Shown here piece after piece: positions 43,177 to 52,307 of a DNA stretch of 64,000 nucleotides (positions are counted from its first letter, which is position 1; every line of letters begins with the position of its first letter). Position numbers and translations under genes: made by a program. Source of the DNA: Gemmobacter caeruleus (lineage in GTDB: Bacteria > Pseudomonadota > Alphaproteobacteria > Rhodobacterales > Rhodobacteraceae); assembly GCF_008271655.1 (NCBI RefSeq), contig NZ_VKKX01000022.1, forward strand, positions 496,001 to 560,000, given 5' to 3'. The notes under the pieces were generated by a model. The model worked only from the letters and a program-made list of their open reading frames with translations. It did not search any database and was not told the origin of the DNA.

Positions 43177-46100
43177 TTGAAATTGCCGAACATGCTCAGG
43201 TCGAAGGGATTTTCGACCGAAGCCGCCCGAAGTTCGAATTGCGCGGAAAAGCCGCCCAGCGACAGCGACAGGGTGAACAGTTCCGGCAGGTTGGTGCGCC
43301 CCAGCTTGCCTTTGCGGATCAGCCGCAGCCAGGCCCAGGCGCCGGTTTCCGACCCGATCACCTCGCCCGCGCCATCGACCGGCGTGAAGGAAAGCGAGAT
43401 GAGGTTGGTGCCGTCCTTGCCGGGCCAGGTCATCGCCTGCGGGCGGGTGGCGGCGTTGAAATAGACCAGTTGCTGCCCGTCCACATTCAGCGTCACGCGC
43501 GAGGCATTGGCCGACAGATCCTTGGCCTCCAGCGTGAAGGCCATGATCGGCCCCGCCCCGCCGGGGAACAGCCCGTCGCGGATCGACCGCGCCTGTTCAA
43601 AGGGTTGCAGGCTGGCCGCCGGCAGGCCGAAATCGGCGCGCCAGTTCCAGGGCCGCACCGTGGTATCGACATATTGAATGAGATGGGTGTTGGTGAAGGT
43701 GTCGATCAGCCCGCCGGGGCCGAACAGGCGCTGAAAATCGGCGGTATTCACGTCAATGGCCGAGCCCGCCTCGAACGGATAGCGCCCGGCGGTGGCCGAG
43801 GTGCAGAAGGGCAGCACATCCGCCCGCCACCGCGCGTTGAGCTGCGCCACCACCGCTTCGCGCGTCACGCTGATCGTATCGCCCGCGAGGCCGGTCAGCC
43901 AGTCATCCACCGGATCGGGCAGGATGGCCGCGACATTGCTCAACTGCCCGGTCAGTTGCGGCAACCCGCCCCGCGCCAGCAACGCGGCTTCGGGGTCGGG
44001 GCTGGCGGCGACGGTCTGCAATTCGTTGGCCAGCGCGCCAAGCGCGGTTTCGGCATCGGTAATCAGGGGGGGCACGCCGTCCACCTCGGTCACCGTGGCC
44101 TTGAGCGGGGCGAAATGCGTGGCGATCACGGTGCCCGGCGGCTGGGCCGGGGTGTCGCCCTTGCCGGCGGGGATCAGCTTTGATCCTTTGCTGGCCAGCT
44201 TGCCCAGTTTGCCCAGCTTCTTGGTCGCGGCCCCGATCAGCCCGTCGGGCACAGCATCCGCCGCGCTGTCCTCGGGCGGCGGGCGGGTCAGGTCGGTTTC
44301 CTCGACCACCGCGCGCAACAGCCGCTTGAGCGTGCTGTCGGGGCTGGCCAGATCCTTGAGATTGGCGGTCGCGGTTTGCAGATCGGCAATCGGCGCCAGC
44401 CGCACATCCCGCAGGAACCCGTCCCATTGCGCGATGAAATCATCGGAATAGAGCTTGAGCATATCGGCCTGCAACGTCTCGACCGAGGTGTCGGAACTGT
44501 CGGAACAGCCACCGGCAAACACCTCGCGGTCCAGTGCCGCCTGTGCTGCGACCTCGGGCAGCAGCGGCAGCACGGTGTCGTGGAAACCGGCAAAGGTATA
44601 GGCCCCCGACAGGCCCACCCGCAGCGTCTTGCCCGACAGCCGCGTCAGCACCCGCGCGCTGTTCGGCCCGGCCTTGTCGGCGGGCACCCAATCGGGCAGC
44701 GCCGTCACCGCCGCATCCTGCATCAACGCATTATAGGCCCGGACCGACAGCGGCACCGTGCAGATGGATTGCAGCGCCGCCGCGACCAGACGGTCATCGG
44801 CGGTGATGCGGGCCGCGGCCTCGTCGCCCGCGGCGCGGTCGATGGCGGCCAGTTGATGCGCCAGCGCGGCCTCGGTCGGGAAAGGGTCGATCGGGGCATG
44901 GCCGGGCAATTGTTCCTGCCAGAACCGCGCCAGGAAATCCGGGTCATAGGGCGCCCGGCCGGTCATCATGTGATAGGCCTTGAGCGCGCCCAGCAGATAT
45001 TCCGGGTTGCGGATCTCGCGCAGCATCGTGGCTTCCAGCAGCGCGACCATGCGCGGTTCCAGAATGGTGCGCAGCCCGTGATCGTAGGAAATCTGCTGCG
45101 CCCGGCCCAGATCGGTCTGCGCCGAAGGCCCCGCCAGCGTCAGCAGGCTGGCCTGCACCGGGCTGCGCGCGGCCTCGATCCCGGTCATCGCCTCCAGTGC
45201 CAAGTCCAGATCCAGCGGATCGGTCGGTGCCTGACGCGCCGCGACATTGGTCAGCCGCGCCGACAGATCGGCGGTCAGCCGGGCCTGATCGGCAATCGCC
45301 CCGGACCAGCGCAGGAAGGAAAACAGGAACAGGATGCCGGCCAGCACCACCAGCAGCGTCGCCCCCGCGACCGAGCCACGCCAGAGCCAGACCCGCCGCT
45401 CCTCGGCCGCGCGGTCGAACAGGCCAAGGCCGGATTCGGCAAAGATCACCTCGCTCAGCAGGTTGCGCAGGAAATAGCTGCGCTGTTCCCCCGCGCGGCG
45501 CGGCAGGGGCGGTTGCGCGCGCAGGCCATAGGCGGCGGCGGTATCGCCCAGCATCCGGTCGATGGGCGAGCCCTCTTGCGCGGCCGAGGTAAAGTAGAAC
45601 CCGCGCAGCCAGGGCGTTGCCTCATAGCGGCTTTCGCCGAAAACCGTCTCGACCAGAATGCGCAAGGGGCCCTCGACCCGCTCCATCTGCGCGGGAAAGC
45701 GGAACATCTCGGCCCGGGCGGTCAGGTTGTTGTCTTCGGCCAGACGGGCCGAAACCCGCCCCTCAAGCGCCGACAGAAGCCCGCGCAATTCGCGCGCGAT
45801 CCCGGTCGGGTCGGGCCGCGCATCGGGGGCCAGCGTGGCGCCCCAGACCTGTTCGCGGTCACGGCTGGTCAGATCGGCAAAGAACTCCTCGAAGCCGGGC
45901 ACCAGATCGGCCTTGGTGATCATCAGATAGACCGGCAACTGCATTTCCAGCCGTTCGCGCAATTCGGCCAGACGTTTGCGGATCTCGCGGCCATGCTGGC
46001 GCAGCGCGCCTTCGTCGCCCAGCAATTCCTGCATCGACAGGGTGACAATCACCCCGTTCAGCGCCCGCCGCCCGCGATGCTTGCGCAGCAGATCGAGGAA

Positions 46101-46703
46101 ACCGCGCCATTCGGCGGCGTCCACCTCGGGGTCGGATTGCTGCTGCACATAGCGCCCGGCGGTATCGACCAGCACCGCCGTATCGGTAAAGAACCAGTCG
46201 CAGTTGCGGGTGCCGCCGACGCCCTTGATATCGTCGCCCAGATCAATCGGGAAATGCAGCCCCGATTGCTTGAGCGCGGTGGTCTTGCCGGTGCCGGGCG
46301 GGCCGATGATCATGTACCACGGCATTTCACGCAGGAATTTCTTGGTGCCCAGCCGGGATTTGCGCATCTGGGCCAGCACGTCCTGAAACTTGCCCGTCAC
46401 CTCGGCCAGATTGGCGTCGCCCGGTTTCGCGGCGGGGGCAACCGGCGCCGCCGCCAGTTCGGTCACGAACATCCGGTTGCGCCGGGCCGCGCGCAATTGC
46501 CCGATCAGCACCGTGAACAGCCACAGCACCACGATCACCCCGATGGCGATCAGGCGCGACAGTTCGGTTTCCAGCGGATGCAGGTCGCCAAAGGCCAGCA
46601 GCGCGCCGAATTGCCAGATCAGCGCGCAAAGCAGCGCCATGCCGACAAAGACCCAGAACCGGCGCGAGATGAAGAAACGAAGGATGGCCTTGATCGCGCG
46701 CAT
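43158..46703 (-). CDS. tssM: Type VI membrane complex protein TssM (IcmF)
   Basis: A 1181-residue inner-membrane protein that forms the trans-envelope channel with TssL and TssJ. Two N-terminal spans (about 14-36 and 50-68) precede an NTPase domain with intact Walker A, GPPGTGKT at 134-141, and VDTAGRYV as Walker B-like. A third span near 435-460 (GATLLVVLAGILFLF) leads to the periplasmic part with IcmF-related and C-terminal domains (LFGPGGLIDTFT, GAWAWLRLI). Length and order are normal. It starts three bases after tssL and overlaps tagF. Confidence 0.97.
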   Translation of the reverse strand: MRAIKAILRFFISRRFWVFVGMALLCALIWQFGALLAFGDLHPLETELSRLIAIGVIVVLWLFTVLIGQLRAARRNRMFVTELAAAPVAPAAKPGDANLAEVTGKFQDVLAQMRKSRLGTKKFLREMPWYMIIGPPGTGKTTALKQSGLHFPIDLGDDIKGVGGTRNCDWFFTDTAVLVDTAGRYVQQQSDPEVDAAEWRGFLDLLRKHRGRRALNGVIVTLSMQELLGDEGALRQHGREIRKRLAELRERLEMQLPVYLMITKADLVPGFEEFFADLTSRDREQVWGATLAPDARPDPTGIARELRGLLSALEGRVSARLAEDNNLTARAEMFRFPAQMERVEGPLRILVETVFGESRYEATPWLRGFYFTSAAQEGSPIDRMLGDTAAAYGLRAQPPLPRRAGEQRSYFLRNLLSEVIFAESGLGLFDRAAEERRVWLWRGSVAGATLLVVLAGILFLFSFLRWSGAIADQARLTADLSARLTNVAARQAPTDPLDLDLALEAMTGIEAARSPVQASLLTLAGPSAQTDLGRAQQISYDHGLRTILEPRMVALLEATMLREIRNPEYLLGALKAYHMMTGRAPYDPDFLARFWQEQLPGHAPIDPFPTEAALAHQLAAIDRAAGDEAAARITADDRLVAAALQSICTVPLSVRAYNALMQDAAVTALPDWVPADKAGPNSARVLTRLSGKTLRVGLSGAYTFAGFHDTVLPLLPEVAAQAALDREVFAGGCSDSSDTSVETLQADMLKLYSDDFIAQWDGFLRDVRLAPIADLQTATANLKDLASPDSTLKRLLRAVVEETDLTRPPPEDSAADAVPDGLIGAATKKLGKLGKLASKGSKLIPAGKGDTPAQPPGTVIATHFAPLKATVTEVDGVPPLITDAETALGALANELQTVAASPDPEAALLARGGLPQLTGQLSNVAAILPDPVDDWLTGLAGDTISVTREAVVAQLNARWRADVLPFCTSATAGRYPFEAGSAIDVNTADFQRLFGPGGLIDTFTNTHLIQYVDTTVRPWNWRADFGLPAASLQPFEQARSIRDGLFPGGAGPIMAFTLEAKDLSANASRVTLNVDGQQLVYFNAATRPQAMTWPGKDGTNLISLSFTPVDGAGEVIGSETGAWAWLRLIRKGKLGRTNLPELFTLSLSLGGFSAQFELRAASVENPFDLSMFGNFKCPQSF

Positions 46704-46706
46704 GGG

Positions 46707-48125
46707 TCAGAGCCTTTTCTCGATGCGGATTTCCACCCGGCGGTTCTGCGCCCGGCCCGCCTTGGTCGCGTTGTCGCCCAGGGGTTCGGTATCGGCGCGG
46801 CCTTCGGAACTGACCTGATCGGCGGGCAGACCCGCCTCGACCAGCAGCCGCGCGATGGTGGCGGCGCGCGCCTCCGACAGGCCCTGATTGGACTGGAACG
46901 GATTGCTGCGCTGCACCGGCACGCTGTCGGTATGGCCGACCACGGTGATGCGGCCGATCACCTCGGCATTCTCCTGAATGACCTTGGCGATGGAGGCGAT
47001 CAGGGGCGCGTATTCCGCGTTCAGATCGGCCTTGGCAGAGCGGAACACCTCGGGCGCGGTGCCCTGCACCATCAGGACCGCCAGCGACACATCCTCGCGC
47101 CCTTTCAGCGCGGCGGCGGTTTCCTTGGGCGCGCCGGCGGCGAACAGCGGCAGCAATTCAAAACTAACCGGGGCGGCGGCGGGCGGCGGGGGCGGCGCGT
47201 CGGTGTTGCGCAGCGGGCGGAAAATCTCGGCCCGGTCCTTGGGGGGCAGGCTGGCGGCGGTGGCGAACAACTGTTCCGCCTTGCTGCCCAGTTGCAGCGA
47301 CAACCCGGTATAGATCGCGGCGATCAGCGCCAGGGCGACCAGCCCCACCGTCCAGATCGGCACGACAAAGCGGCGCGGCTCATCCGGGGCATCGACGCCT
47401 TGCCAATGCGGCGAAAGCGGCGCGGCCAAAGCCTCGGGGTTGCGCATCAGCCGGGCGATCTGGCTGCGCAGCGCCATGATCGCCGCCTCGCCGGTGGCGC
47501 CTTGCGGGCGATACTGGCCGCGAAACCCGAGCGAGAGGCACAGGAACGCCAGCTCCAGCAGATCGGGGTCACGGGTCGGGTGGCGCACCAACTCCTCCAG
47601 ATGCCGGAAAAACCGGGTGCCGGCATCCACCTCGCCGGTCAGCGACAGAACAAGCGGCTGGCGCGGCCATGCGCTGTGCCCGCCCCAGGGCGTATTCAGC
47701 GCGATGTCGTCGATCAGCGCGGCGACGAACCAGGCCGCCTGATTGGCCCGCGTCAGCGGTTGGCCAAGCGCGACGGCACTGTCGCGGCATTCGATCAGGC
47801 TGGCCTGCATGCGTTCGCGCAGGATCTCGGGCTGGGCCGGGGGGGCGGCGCTTTCCAGTTCGGGCGCCAGTTCCAGAAGCGGCGCAAAGGCGGTGACCAG
47901 CGGGTTGGGGTTGGCCCGCGCGGCGCGGGGGCGCAAGGGCGGCGCCGGCGTCATCGGCGCCTGCACCCCGCCATAGGGCGAGGGCTGGTGCAGCGGCTGG
48001 AACGGTGTCGGCTGCGGGGGCGGTTGCGGGGTCAGCGGCGGCAAGGGCGCGGCCCCGGCCACCGGGCGGATCCGCGTCCGTCCGGCATCGGTGCCCAGGC
48101 CAAAGGGATCGTCCTTGTCGCTCAT
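46707..48125 (-). CDS. tssL: Type VI membrane complex protein TssL with OmpA domain
   Basis: A 472-residue protein of the evolved TssL type. A Pro-rich leader is followed by the DotU cytoplasmic domain (residues about 60-230: FVAALIDDIALNTPWGGHSAW, LLELAFLCLSLGFRGQY). One membrane span lies near 240-262 (PIWTVGLVALALIAAIY). The C-terminus is an OmpA-like peptidoglycan-binding domain (GHTDSVPVQRSNPFQSNQ, AQNRRVEIRI). It anchors the complex to the wall. The gene sits between tssK (four bases) and tssM (three bases). Confidence 0.97.
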   Translation of the reverse strand: MSDKDDPFGLGTDAGRTRIRPVAGAAPLPPLTPQPPPQPTPFQPLHQPSPYGGVQAPMTPAPPLRPRAARANPNPLVTAFAPLLELAPELESAAPPAQPEILRERMQASLIECRDSAVALGQPLTRANQAAWFVAALIDDIALNTPWGGHSAWPRQPLVLSLTGEVDAGTRFFRHLEELVRHPTRDPDLLELAFLCLSLGFRGQYRPQGATGEAAIMALRSQIARLMRNPEALAAPLSPHWQGVDAPDEPRRFVVPIWTVGLVALALIAAIYTGLSLQLGSKAEQLFATAASLPPKDRAEIFRPLRNTDAPPPPPAAAPVSFELLPLFAAGAPKETAAALKGREDVSLAVLMVQGTAPEVFRSAKADLNAEYAPLIASIAKVIQENAEVIGRITVVGHTDSVPVQRSNPFQSNQGLSEARAATIARLLVEAGLPADQVSSEGRADTEPLGDNATKAGRAQNRRVEIRIEKRL

Positions 48126-48129
48126 GCCG

Positions 48130-49461
48130 TCACCTGCTTACTGCATAGCAGTCGATCTGGGGTTCGCGTTCCAACTGCCCCGACACGCCGATGACAAAGC
48201 CCGGCGCGGTGAACAATTGCCCCCAATGTTCCGATTTCTGGTCCAGCTCCAGGCAGAGCCTTTCGCCGTCATACGGGATCTCGCGCGGCTGCGAATGCAG
48301 CGGTTTCAGCGCGATGCCCGGCAGGCGCGATTTCCACAGCATTTCAAAGGCATCCGCCGCCCCTACCGTCGCCTGATCGACAAAGATGCGGCGCAGCGCC
48401 TCGTCCGACAGGTCTGACCCCACGCGCAGCACGATCCGCGCATTGCGCAGGATTTCGGGGTTGTCGATCCGCACCTTCCAGATGTTCTGCGCGTGCCGCG
48501 CCACCGGCAGGGCCCGCGATTTCGGCTCCACATGGCGCAGCGACAGCATGAGCGAGCGCAGCGTATCGGCCAGCGCCGCAAAGGCCGGGCCGGGCGCGCG
48601 ATGGTCATAGGCGGGCAGATCGGACAACCGGCGCGAGGATGACCCATAGGTCGCCATGCGCCCCGCCAGCGCCACCAGTTCCTCGTAAAGTGCGCAGGGA
48701 TGACACAGGTTCTGCGCCAGAAGATGCGCGAAACGCGGGCGCGCAGCATTGGCCAGTTCAAGGATCAGCAGGTTCTCGATCGAGCGGCCGGCGCCGCCCA
48801 GCACCAGCGCGCCATGCGCCTCGGCGATGCGGTCAAGGCCGGTGACGATTTCCTGCAACAGCCCGGCATACCAGGGCAGCGCGGCGATGGTCAGGGCTGG
48901 CACCAGATCGCCCTCGGGCTGGGCGACCGATCCGTCGGCGCGCAAGCCCTCCACCTGCGCCAGCGGCAGGGTGACAAAACCCGCCACCGCCTCGCCCGGG
49001 GCCAGCAGCCGCAGGTTCAGCCGCGCCACCTCCAACTCGGCGGGATCGGCGCCGTTGCGGATCGTGTCGCGCATCTCGGCGATCTCGCCGCGATAGCGGG
49101 CACCGGCGCCTTCGGCATGGGCAGGGTCGATGGTGGCGACGCCGGGCTGTTCCACCGGCAGCGCCAGATGCACCGCGCCTGCCGCCCCGGCGGCAATCGC
49201 CACGGGGGCGGGCGGCGCCGCGTCTTCGGGAATGGCAAAGGGCGTGCCATCGGGGAACAGCCCCCGCGCCGCACGGATCGCCACCTGCCCGGCATCCAGC
49301 GCGGCACGGTCCAGCTCCAGCCGGGCAAAGCCCCAGGGCTGGTGGGGCGTGGCCAGCAGACCCGCCCGCATCAGCGCCTCGGTATGGCGGTCCTGTTGCT
49401 GGAAATGCTGCGTCCGCAGGTAAAGCCCCTCGGACCAGACAACCCTGTTGCGTTCGGTCAT
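48130..49461 (-). CDS. tssK: Type VI baseplate protein TssK
   Basis: A 443-residue cytoplasmic protein linking the baseplate to the membrane complex. The conserved start VVWSEGLYLRTQHFQQQDRH is diagnostic of TssK, and the C-terminal segment has FEMLWKSRLPGIALKPL and a final LELDQKSEHWGQL. Length is typical. It follows tssJ by 23 bases and precedes tssL by four. The start at 49461 is preceded by GGAAGGGG. Confidence 0.96.
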   Translation of the reverse strand: MTERNRVVWSEGLYLRTQHFQQQDRHTEALMRAGLLATPHQPWGFARLELDRAALDAGQVAIRAARGLFPDGTPFAIPEDAAPPAPVAIAAGAAGAVHLALPVEQPGVATIDPAHAEGAGARYRGEIAEMRDTIRNGADPAELEVARLNLRLLAPGEAVAGFVTLPLAQVEGLRADGSVAQPEGDLVPALTIAALPWYAGLLQEIVTGLDRIAEAHGALVLGGAGRSIENLLILELANAARPRFAHLLAQNLCHPCALYEELVALAGRMATYGSSSRRLSDLPAYDHRAPGPAFAALADTLRSLMLSLRHVEPKSRALPVARHAQNIWKVRIDNPEILRNARIVLRVGSDLSDEALRRIFVDQATVGAADAFEMLWKSRLPGIALKPLHSQPREIPYDGERLCLELDQKSEHWGQLFTAPGFVIGVSGQLEREPQIDCYAVSR

Positions 49462-49484
49462 ACCCTTCCCCTTCCGGTGCCGTC

Positions 49485-49931
49485 TTATGCCGGGCTCAGC
49501 GCCACGCCGCTGCCGCTGATCACCAGGCTGAAGGTCACGCTGTCGGTGGCCGAAACCGGCGATTTGGCGCGGAACCGCTTGCCGCCCGGGTCGCGGAAAC
49601 CCGCGATCACGCCGATCACGGTGGTGCCGGCATCCAGCCCGATGGTGCGGCTTTGCTTGGCCCCCGCGGTCAGCGCGATCTGGTCGGCCTTGATGAACTC
49701 GGCCCCGAGCGCGGTCGCCGGGTCCTGCAAGGCAAAGAAATCCGCGCCGTCAAAGGCGCCGGCGGAACGCATCTGCACGATCTGCACCGTCAGCGGGCGG
49801 TCCACCCCGTCGGGGCCGGGGTTCATGCCGGCAGCACCCTGCGCCACGATGGTCACGGCACCGGGGCCGGCGGGGGTGCAGGCGACCAGTCCAAGCGTGG
49901 TCGCCCCAAGCAGAAAATCACGTCTTTCCAT
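49485..49931 (-). CDS. tssJ: Type VI outer-membrane lipoprotein TssJ
   Basis: A 148-residue lipoprotein that attaches the complex to the outer membrane through TssM. The lipobox LVAC gives Cys18 as the lipidated residue. The n-region MERRDFLLGATTLG has a twin-arginine-like RRDFLLG, unusual for TssJ. The mature part carries the transthyretin-like fold hallmarks: DGVDRPLTVQIVQMRS and a strand FFALQDPATALG typical of TssJ. The start at 49931 overlaps the end of tagH by 14 bases. Short length and low conservation make gene order important, but the motif support is good. Confidence 0.88.
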   Translation of the reverse strand: MERRDFLLGATTLGLVACTPAGPGAVTIVAQGAAGMNPGPDGVDRPLTVQIVQMRSAGAFDGADFFALQDPATALGAEFIKADQIALTAGAKQSRTIGLDAGTTVIGVIAGFRDPGGKRFRAKSPVSATDSVTFSLVISGSGVALSPA

Positions 49932-51252
49932 CGTCGTCCAAGCTCCTCTCGTTTTCATAGGCGTTGCGGAAATCCGCGCCGACCTCGCCCAGAAAGCGGT
50001 CTTCTGCGGCGCGGGCGATGTCGCGATAACGGTCGGCATAGAGCTGCCAGAGCCGGGCGGGCCGCCCCCCCGCCACCAGGGATTTGAGCAGCCCGACATC
50101 CTCGATCTCGGATTCAAAGGCGGCGGGGTCGAAACGGTCGATCATCCGGCGCAGCGCGGATTGCAGGCCGCTCCAGGTGCGGCGCTGGTGGTCGTGCAGG
50201 TCGCGAAAGGCAGCGGTGATCGCGGTGTCGGGGTCCAGATAGCCGGGGCCGCGCGCGGCGATCAGGGCGGTGAGGGCATCCTCGGTCGTCACAAGGAATT
50301 TCAGCGGGTTCACGTCGCTGGCCCCGATCACCGTCTGCGCCACCCGGGCAGAGCCCTTTTCCCGCGCCCGGGCCCGCAAGAGCTGCACCAGCCCCTCGGC
50401 CAAAAGGCGGAAGCGGCGGCCAAGCGCCTCGATTTCGGCGGGGCTGCCCTGAAATCCGGGGGGCGGCGCGATGCCCATGCCGCGCAACAGATGGGCCAGC
50501 AACTCTGCCTCGGGCAGCGATGCGGGTTGTGCGGCGGCCTGTGGCGCCGGTTGTGGCGGCGGGGCGGGGACCACCGGCGCCGCAGGGGGCGGGGGCGCCT
50601 CGGGCATAGCGGGGGGCGCGGGCGGGGGCGCAGCGGGGCGCACCACCTCGCGCGGCAGGCCGAAATCGCCAAAGTCGAAATCCGGCCGGGGCGCGGCGGG
50701 GGTCAGATCCACCGCCGCCGCCGGGCGCGCCGGCAGGTCGATCGAGAACGGGTCGTCGAACATCGGCGGCGGGGCGCTGGCGGCCTCGGGCGCGGCAAAG
50801 GCGGCGCGCGGCGGCGCATCGTCAAACGGGTCGGGCAAAGAGGCCGGGCGGGGCGGCGCAGGGGCTTCGGGGCGCGGGGTAAAGAAATCGTCGCCGAACA
50901 TCGAGGACGCGGCCGGCGGCGGGGCCGGCGCGGCAGCGGCCTCGACCTCGACCCGGATCACGAAATCGCCCATCCGCAGCCGCATGCCCGGCATCAGCGT
51001 GGCGGTCACGCCCTGCCCCAGCGGCTGCATCGCCTGATCCAGAAACAGCCCGCCCCGGCTTTCATCGGTCACGCTGAACTGGCCGCCCTGTGCCACGATC
51101 ACGCAATGCCGGCGCGACACGAACATCTGCGGATCGTCGATCTGCCAGTCGCAATCGGCGCCGCGCCCGATCGACAGACTGCCCTCGGCCAGACGCATCT
51201 CGCGCCGCGCCTGCGTGCCGGGGCCGCTTTCCAGGATCAGCCGCAGGCTCAT
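49918..51252 (-). CDS. tagH: Type VI FHA-domain protein TagH (Fha)
   Basis: A 444-residue cytoplasmic protein. Residues 1-105 are an FHA phosphothreonine-binding domain with SIGRGADCDWQI and SRRHCVI. A long Pro/Ala-rich linker (about 110-235) precedes the type VI FHA C-terminal domain (LLAHLLRGMGI, then VVTTEDALTALIAARGPGYL). In the threonine-phosphorylation pathway it is the substrate of PpkA and, when phosphorylated, allows assembly. Its start overlaps the tssG stop (ATGA) and its end overlaps tssJ. Confidence 0.95.
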   Translation of the reverse strand: MSLRLILESGPGTQARREMRLAEGSLSIGRGADCDWQIDDPQMFVSRRHCVIVAQGGQFSVTDESRGGLFLDQAMQPLGQGVTATLMPGMRLRMGDFVIRVEVEAAAAPAPPPAASSMFGDDFFTPRPEAPAPPRPASLPDPFDDAPPRAAFAAPEAASAPPPMFDDPFSIDLPARPAAAVDLTPAAPRPDFDFGDFGLPREVVRPAAPPPAPPAMPEAPPPPAAPVVPAPPPQPAPQAAAQPASLPEAELLAHLLRGMGIAPPPGFQGSPAEIEALGRRFRLLAEGLVQLLRARAREKGSARVAQTVIGASDVNPLKFLVTTEDALTALIAARGPGYLDPDTAITAAFRDLHDHQRRTWSGLQSALRRMIDRFDPAAFESEIEDVGLLKSLVAGGRPARLWQLYADRYRDIARAAEDRFLGEVGADFRNAYENERSLDDDGKT

Positions 51253-52307
51253 GCCGCCACCCCCTCGTCCTCGCGGGCGGAAAAGCCGCGCAACAGGTGG
51301 TCATCGGCATCGCCCCCGCCGCGCGGCGCGCCCAGCCAGCAATCCAGCCCCAGCCGCACCTGACCCAGACGCGGCGCCGGAATTTCATCCCGCGCGAGGA
51401 TCGGCCGCAGGTCAAAGGCGATGTCGGTGCCCGCCACCAGCCGGATCGCCCGGCGCAGCGCGCGGCGTTCGGCGCGGTCGGTGACCAGCCCGACATAGCG
51501 CGACAGGCTGAGCGGCCCGACCCGCAGCTCGGCCCGGCCCTGCCGCTGATAGACCCGCGCGCCCACCACCGCGCCCTGACCCAGACGGGCATGGGCTTGC
51601 CCCAGCCGCGATTGCAGCGGGGCCGGGATCTCCAGCCAGTCGCCGATGAATTCCACCAGCCGCACCGGCGCGCCCAGAAAATCCGACAGATAGAGGGTCA
51701 GCCGCTCTGGCCCGTTCACCTCTTGCGCCAGCGAGGTGGCCAGTCGCAGCGCCAGATCGGGGTCGCGGCTGGCGCTGTTGGCCTCACGCAGGCCGGGCAG
51801 GCCCACGCCGGCCAGCGTGGAGATCATCGCCCCCAGCCGCCCGCCGCCGGGATGTTCCACCTGCACCTCGGGGTGCTGATCGGCCCAGGCCCGCCAATAA
51901 AGCGCGAGCATCCGGTGTTGCAGCATGTTGCAGAAATCGAGGAAGGTCGTGTCGGCGCTGGCCCGGGCCGCGCCCGAACTGAACCAGCGTTCCGCCTGCC
52001 GCGCCATGATCCAGCGGGTCAGGTGCAGGGGCATCGCGCCTTCGGGGCCGAAAAGGCCCAGCACCTCGATCTCGACCCGGGCGGGTTCGTCCTCTTGCCC
52101 CGGCTGAAAGCCCGCCACGTCGCGGGTGGCAAAGCCCAGACGGGCGCGCTGGCCCAGACGCGCGGGCTCCTGCCCCGGCCCGCCCGACCGGCCAAAGCGC
52201 CGCCCCCCGCGTTCCAGCCGGCGCAGCAGTTCAAAGAACTGCAGGTTTTCGGGGGCGGGGCTGCGAAAGCTCAGATCAGGGCGCGGGTGCCCGGCGTCAT
52301 CGGCCAT
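51249..52307 (-). CDS. tssG: Type VI baseplate protein TssG
   Basis: A 352-residue baseplate wedge protein that pairs with TssF. The segments FFELLRRLERG, GLFGPEGAMPLHLT, FLDFCNMLQHRMLALYWRAW and LRLVAGTDIAFDLRPIL-type text (here AIRLVAGTDIAF) are typical of TssG (ImpH). The ATG at 52307 has GGAGGAGG upstream and lies 37 bases inside the end of tssF. Gene order tssF-tssG is the usual one. Confidence 0.95.
   Translation of the reverse strand: MADDAGHPRPDLSFRSPAPENLQFFELLRRLERGGRRFGRSGGPGQEPARLGQRARLGFATRDVAGFQPGQEDEPARVEIEVLGLFGPEGAMPLHLTRWIMARQAERWFSSGAARASADTTFLDFCNMLQHRMLALYWRAWADQHPEVQVEHPGGGRLGAMISTLAGVGLPGLREANSASRDPDLALRLATSLAQEVNGPERLTLYLSDFLGAPVRLVEFIGDWLEIPAPLQSRLGQAHARLGQGAVVGARVYQRQGRAELRVGPLSLSRYVGLVTDRAERRALRRAIRLVAGTDIAFDLRPILARDEIPAPRLGQVRLGLDCWLGAPRGGGDADDHLLRGFSAREDEGVAA

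Noticed and set aside
44376-48194. Long plus-strand open frame of 1272 codons
   Set aside because: It is the opposite strand of tssM and tssL, whose motifs are intact. The translation is rich in Arg, Gln and Gly with no domain, a usual GC-rich shadow.
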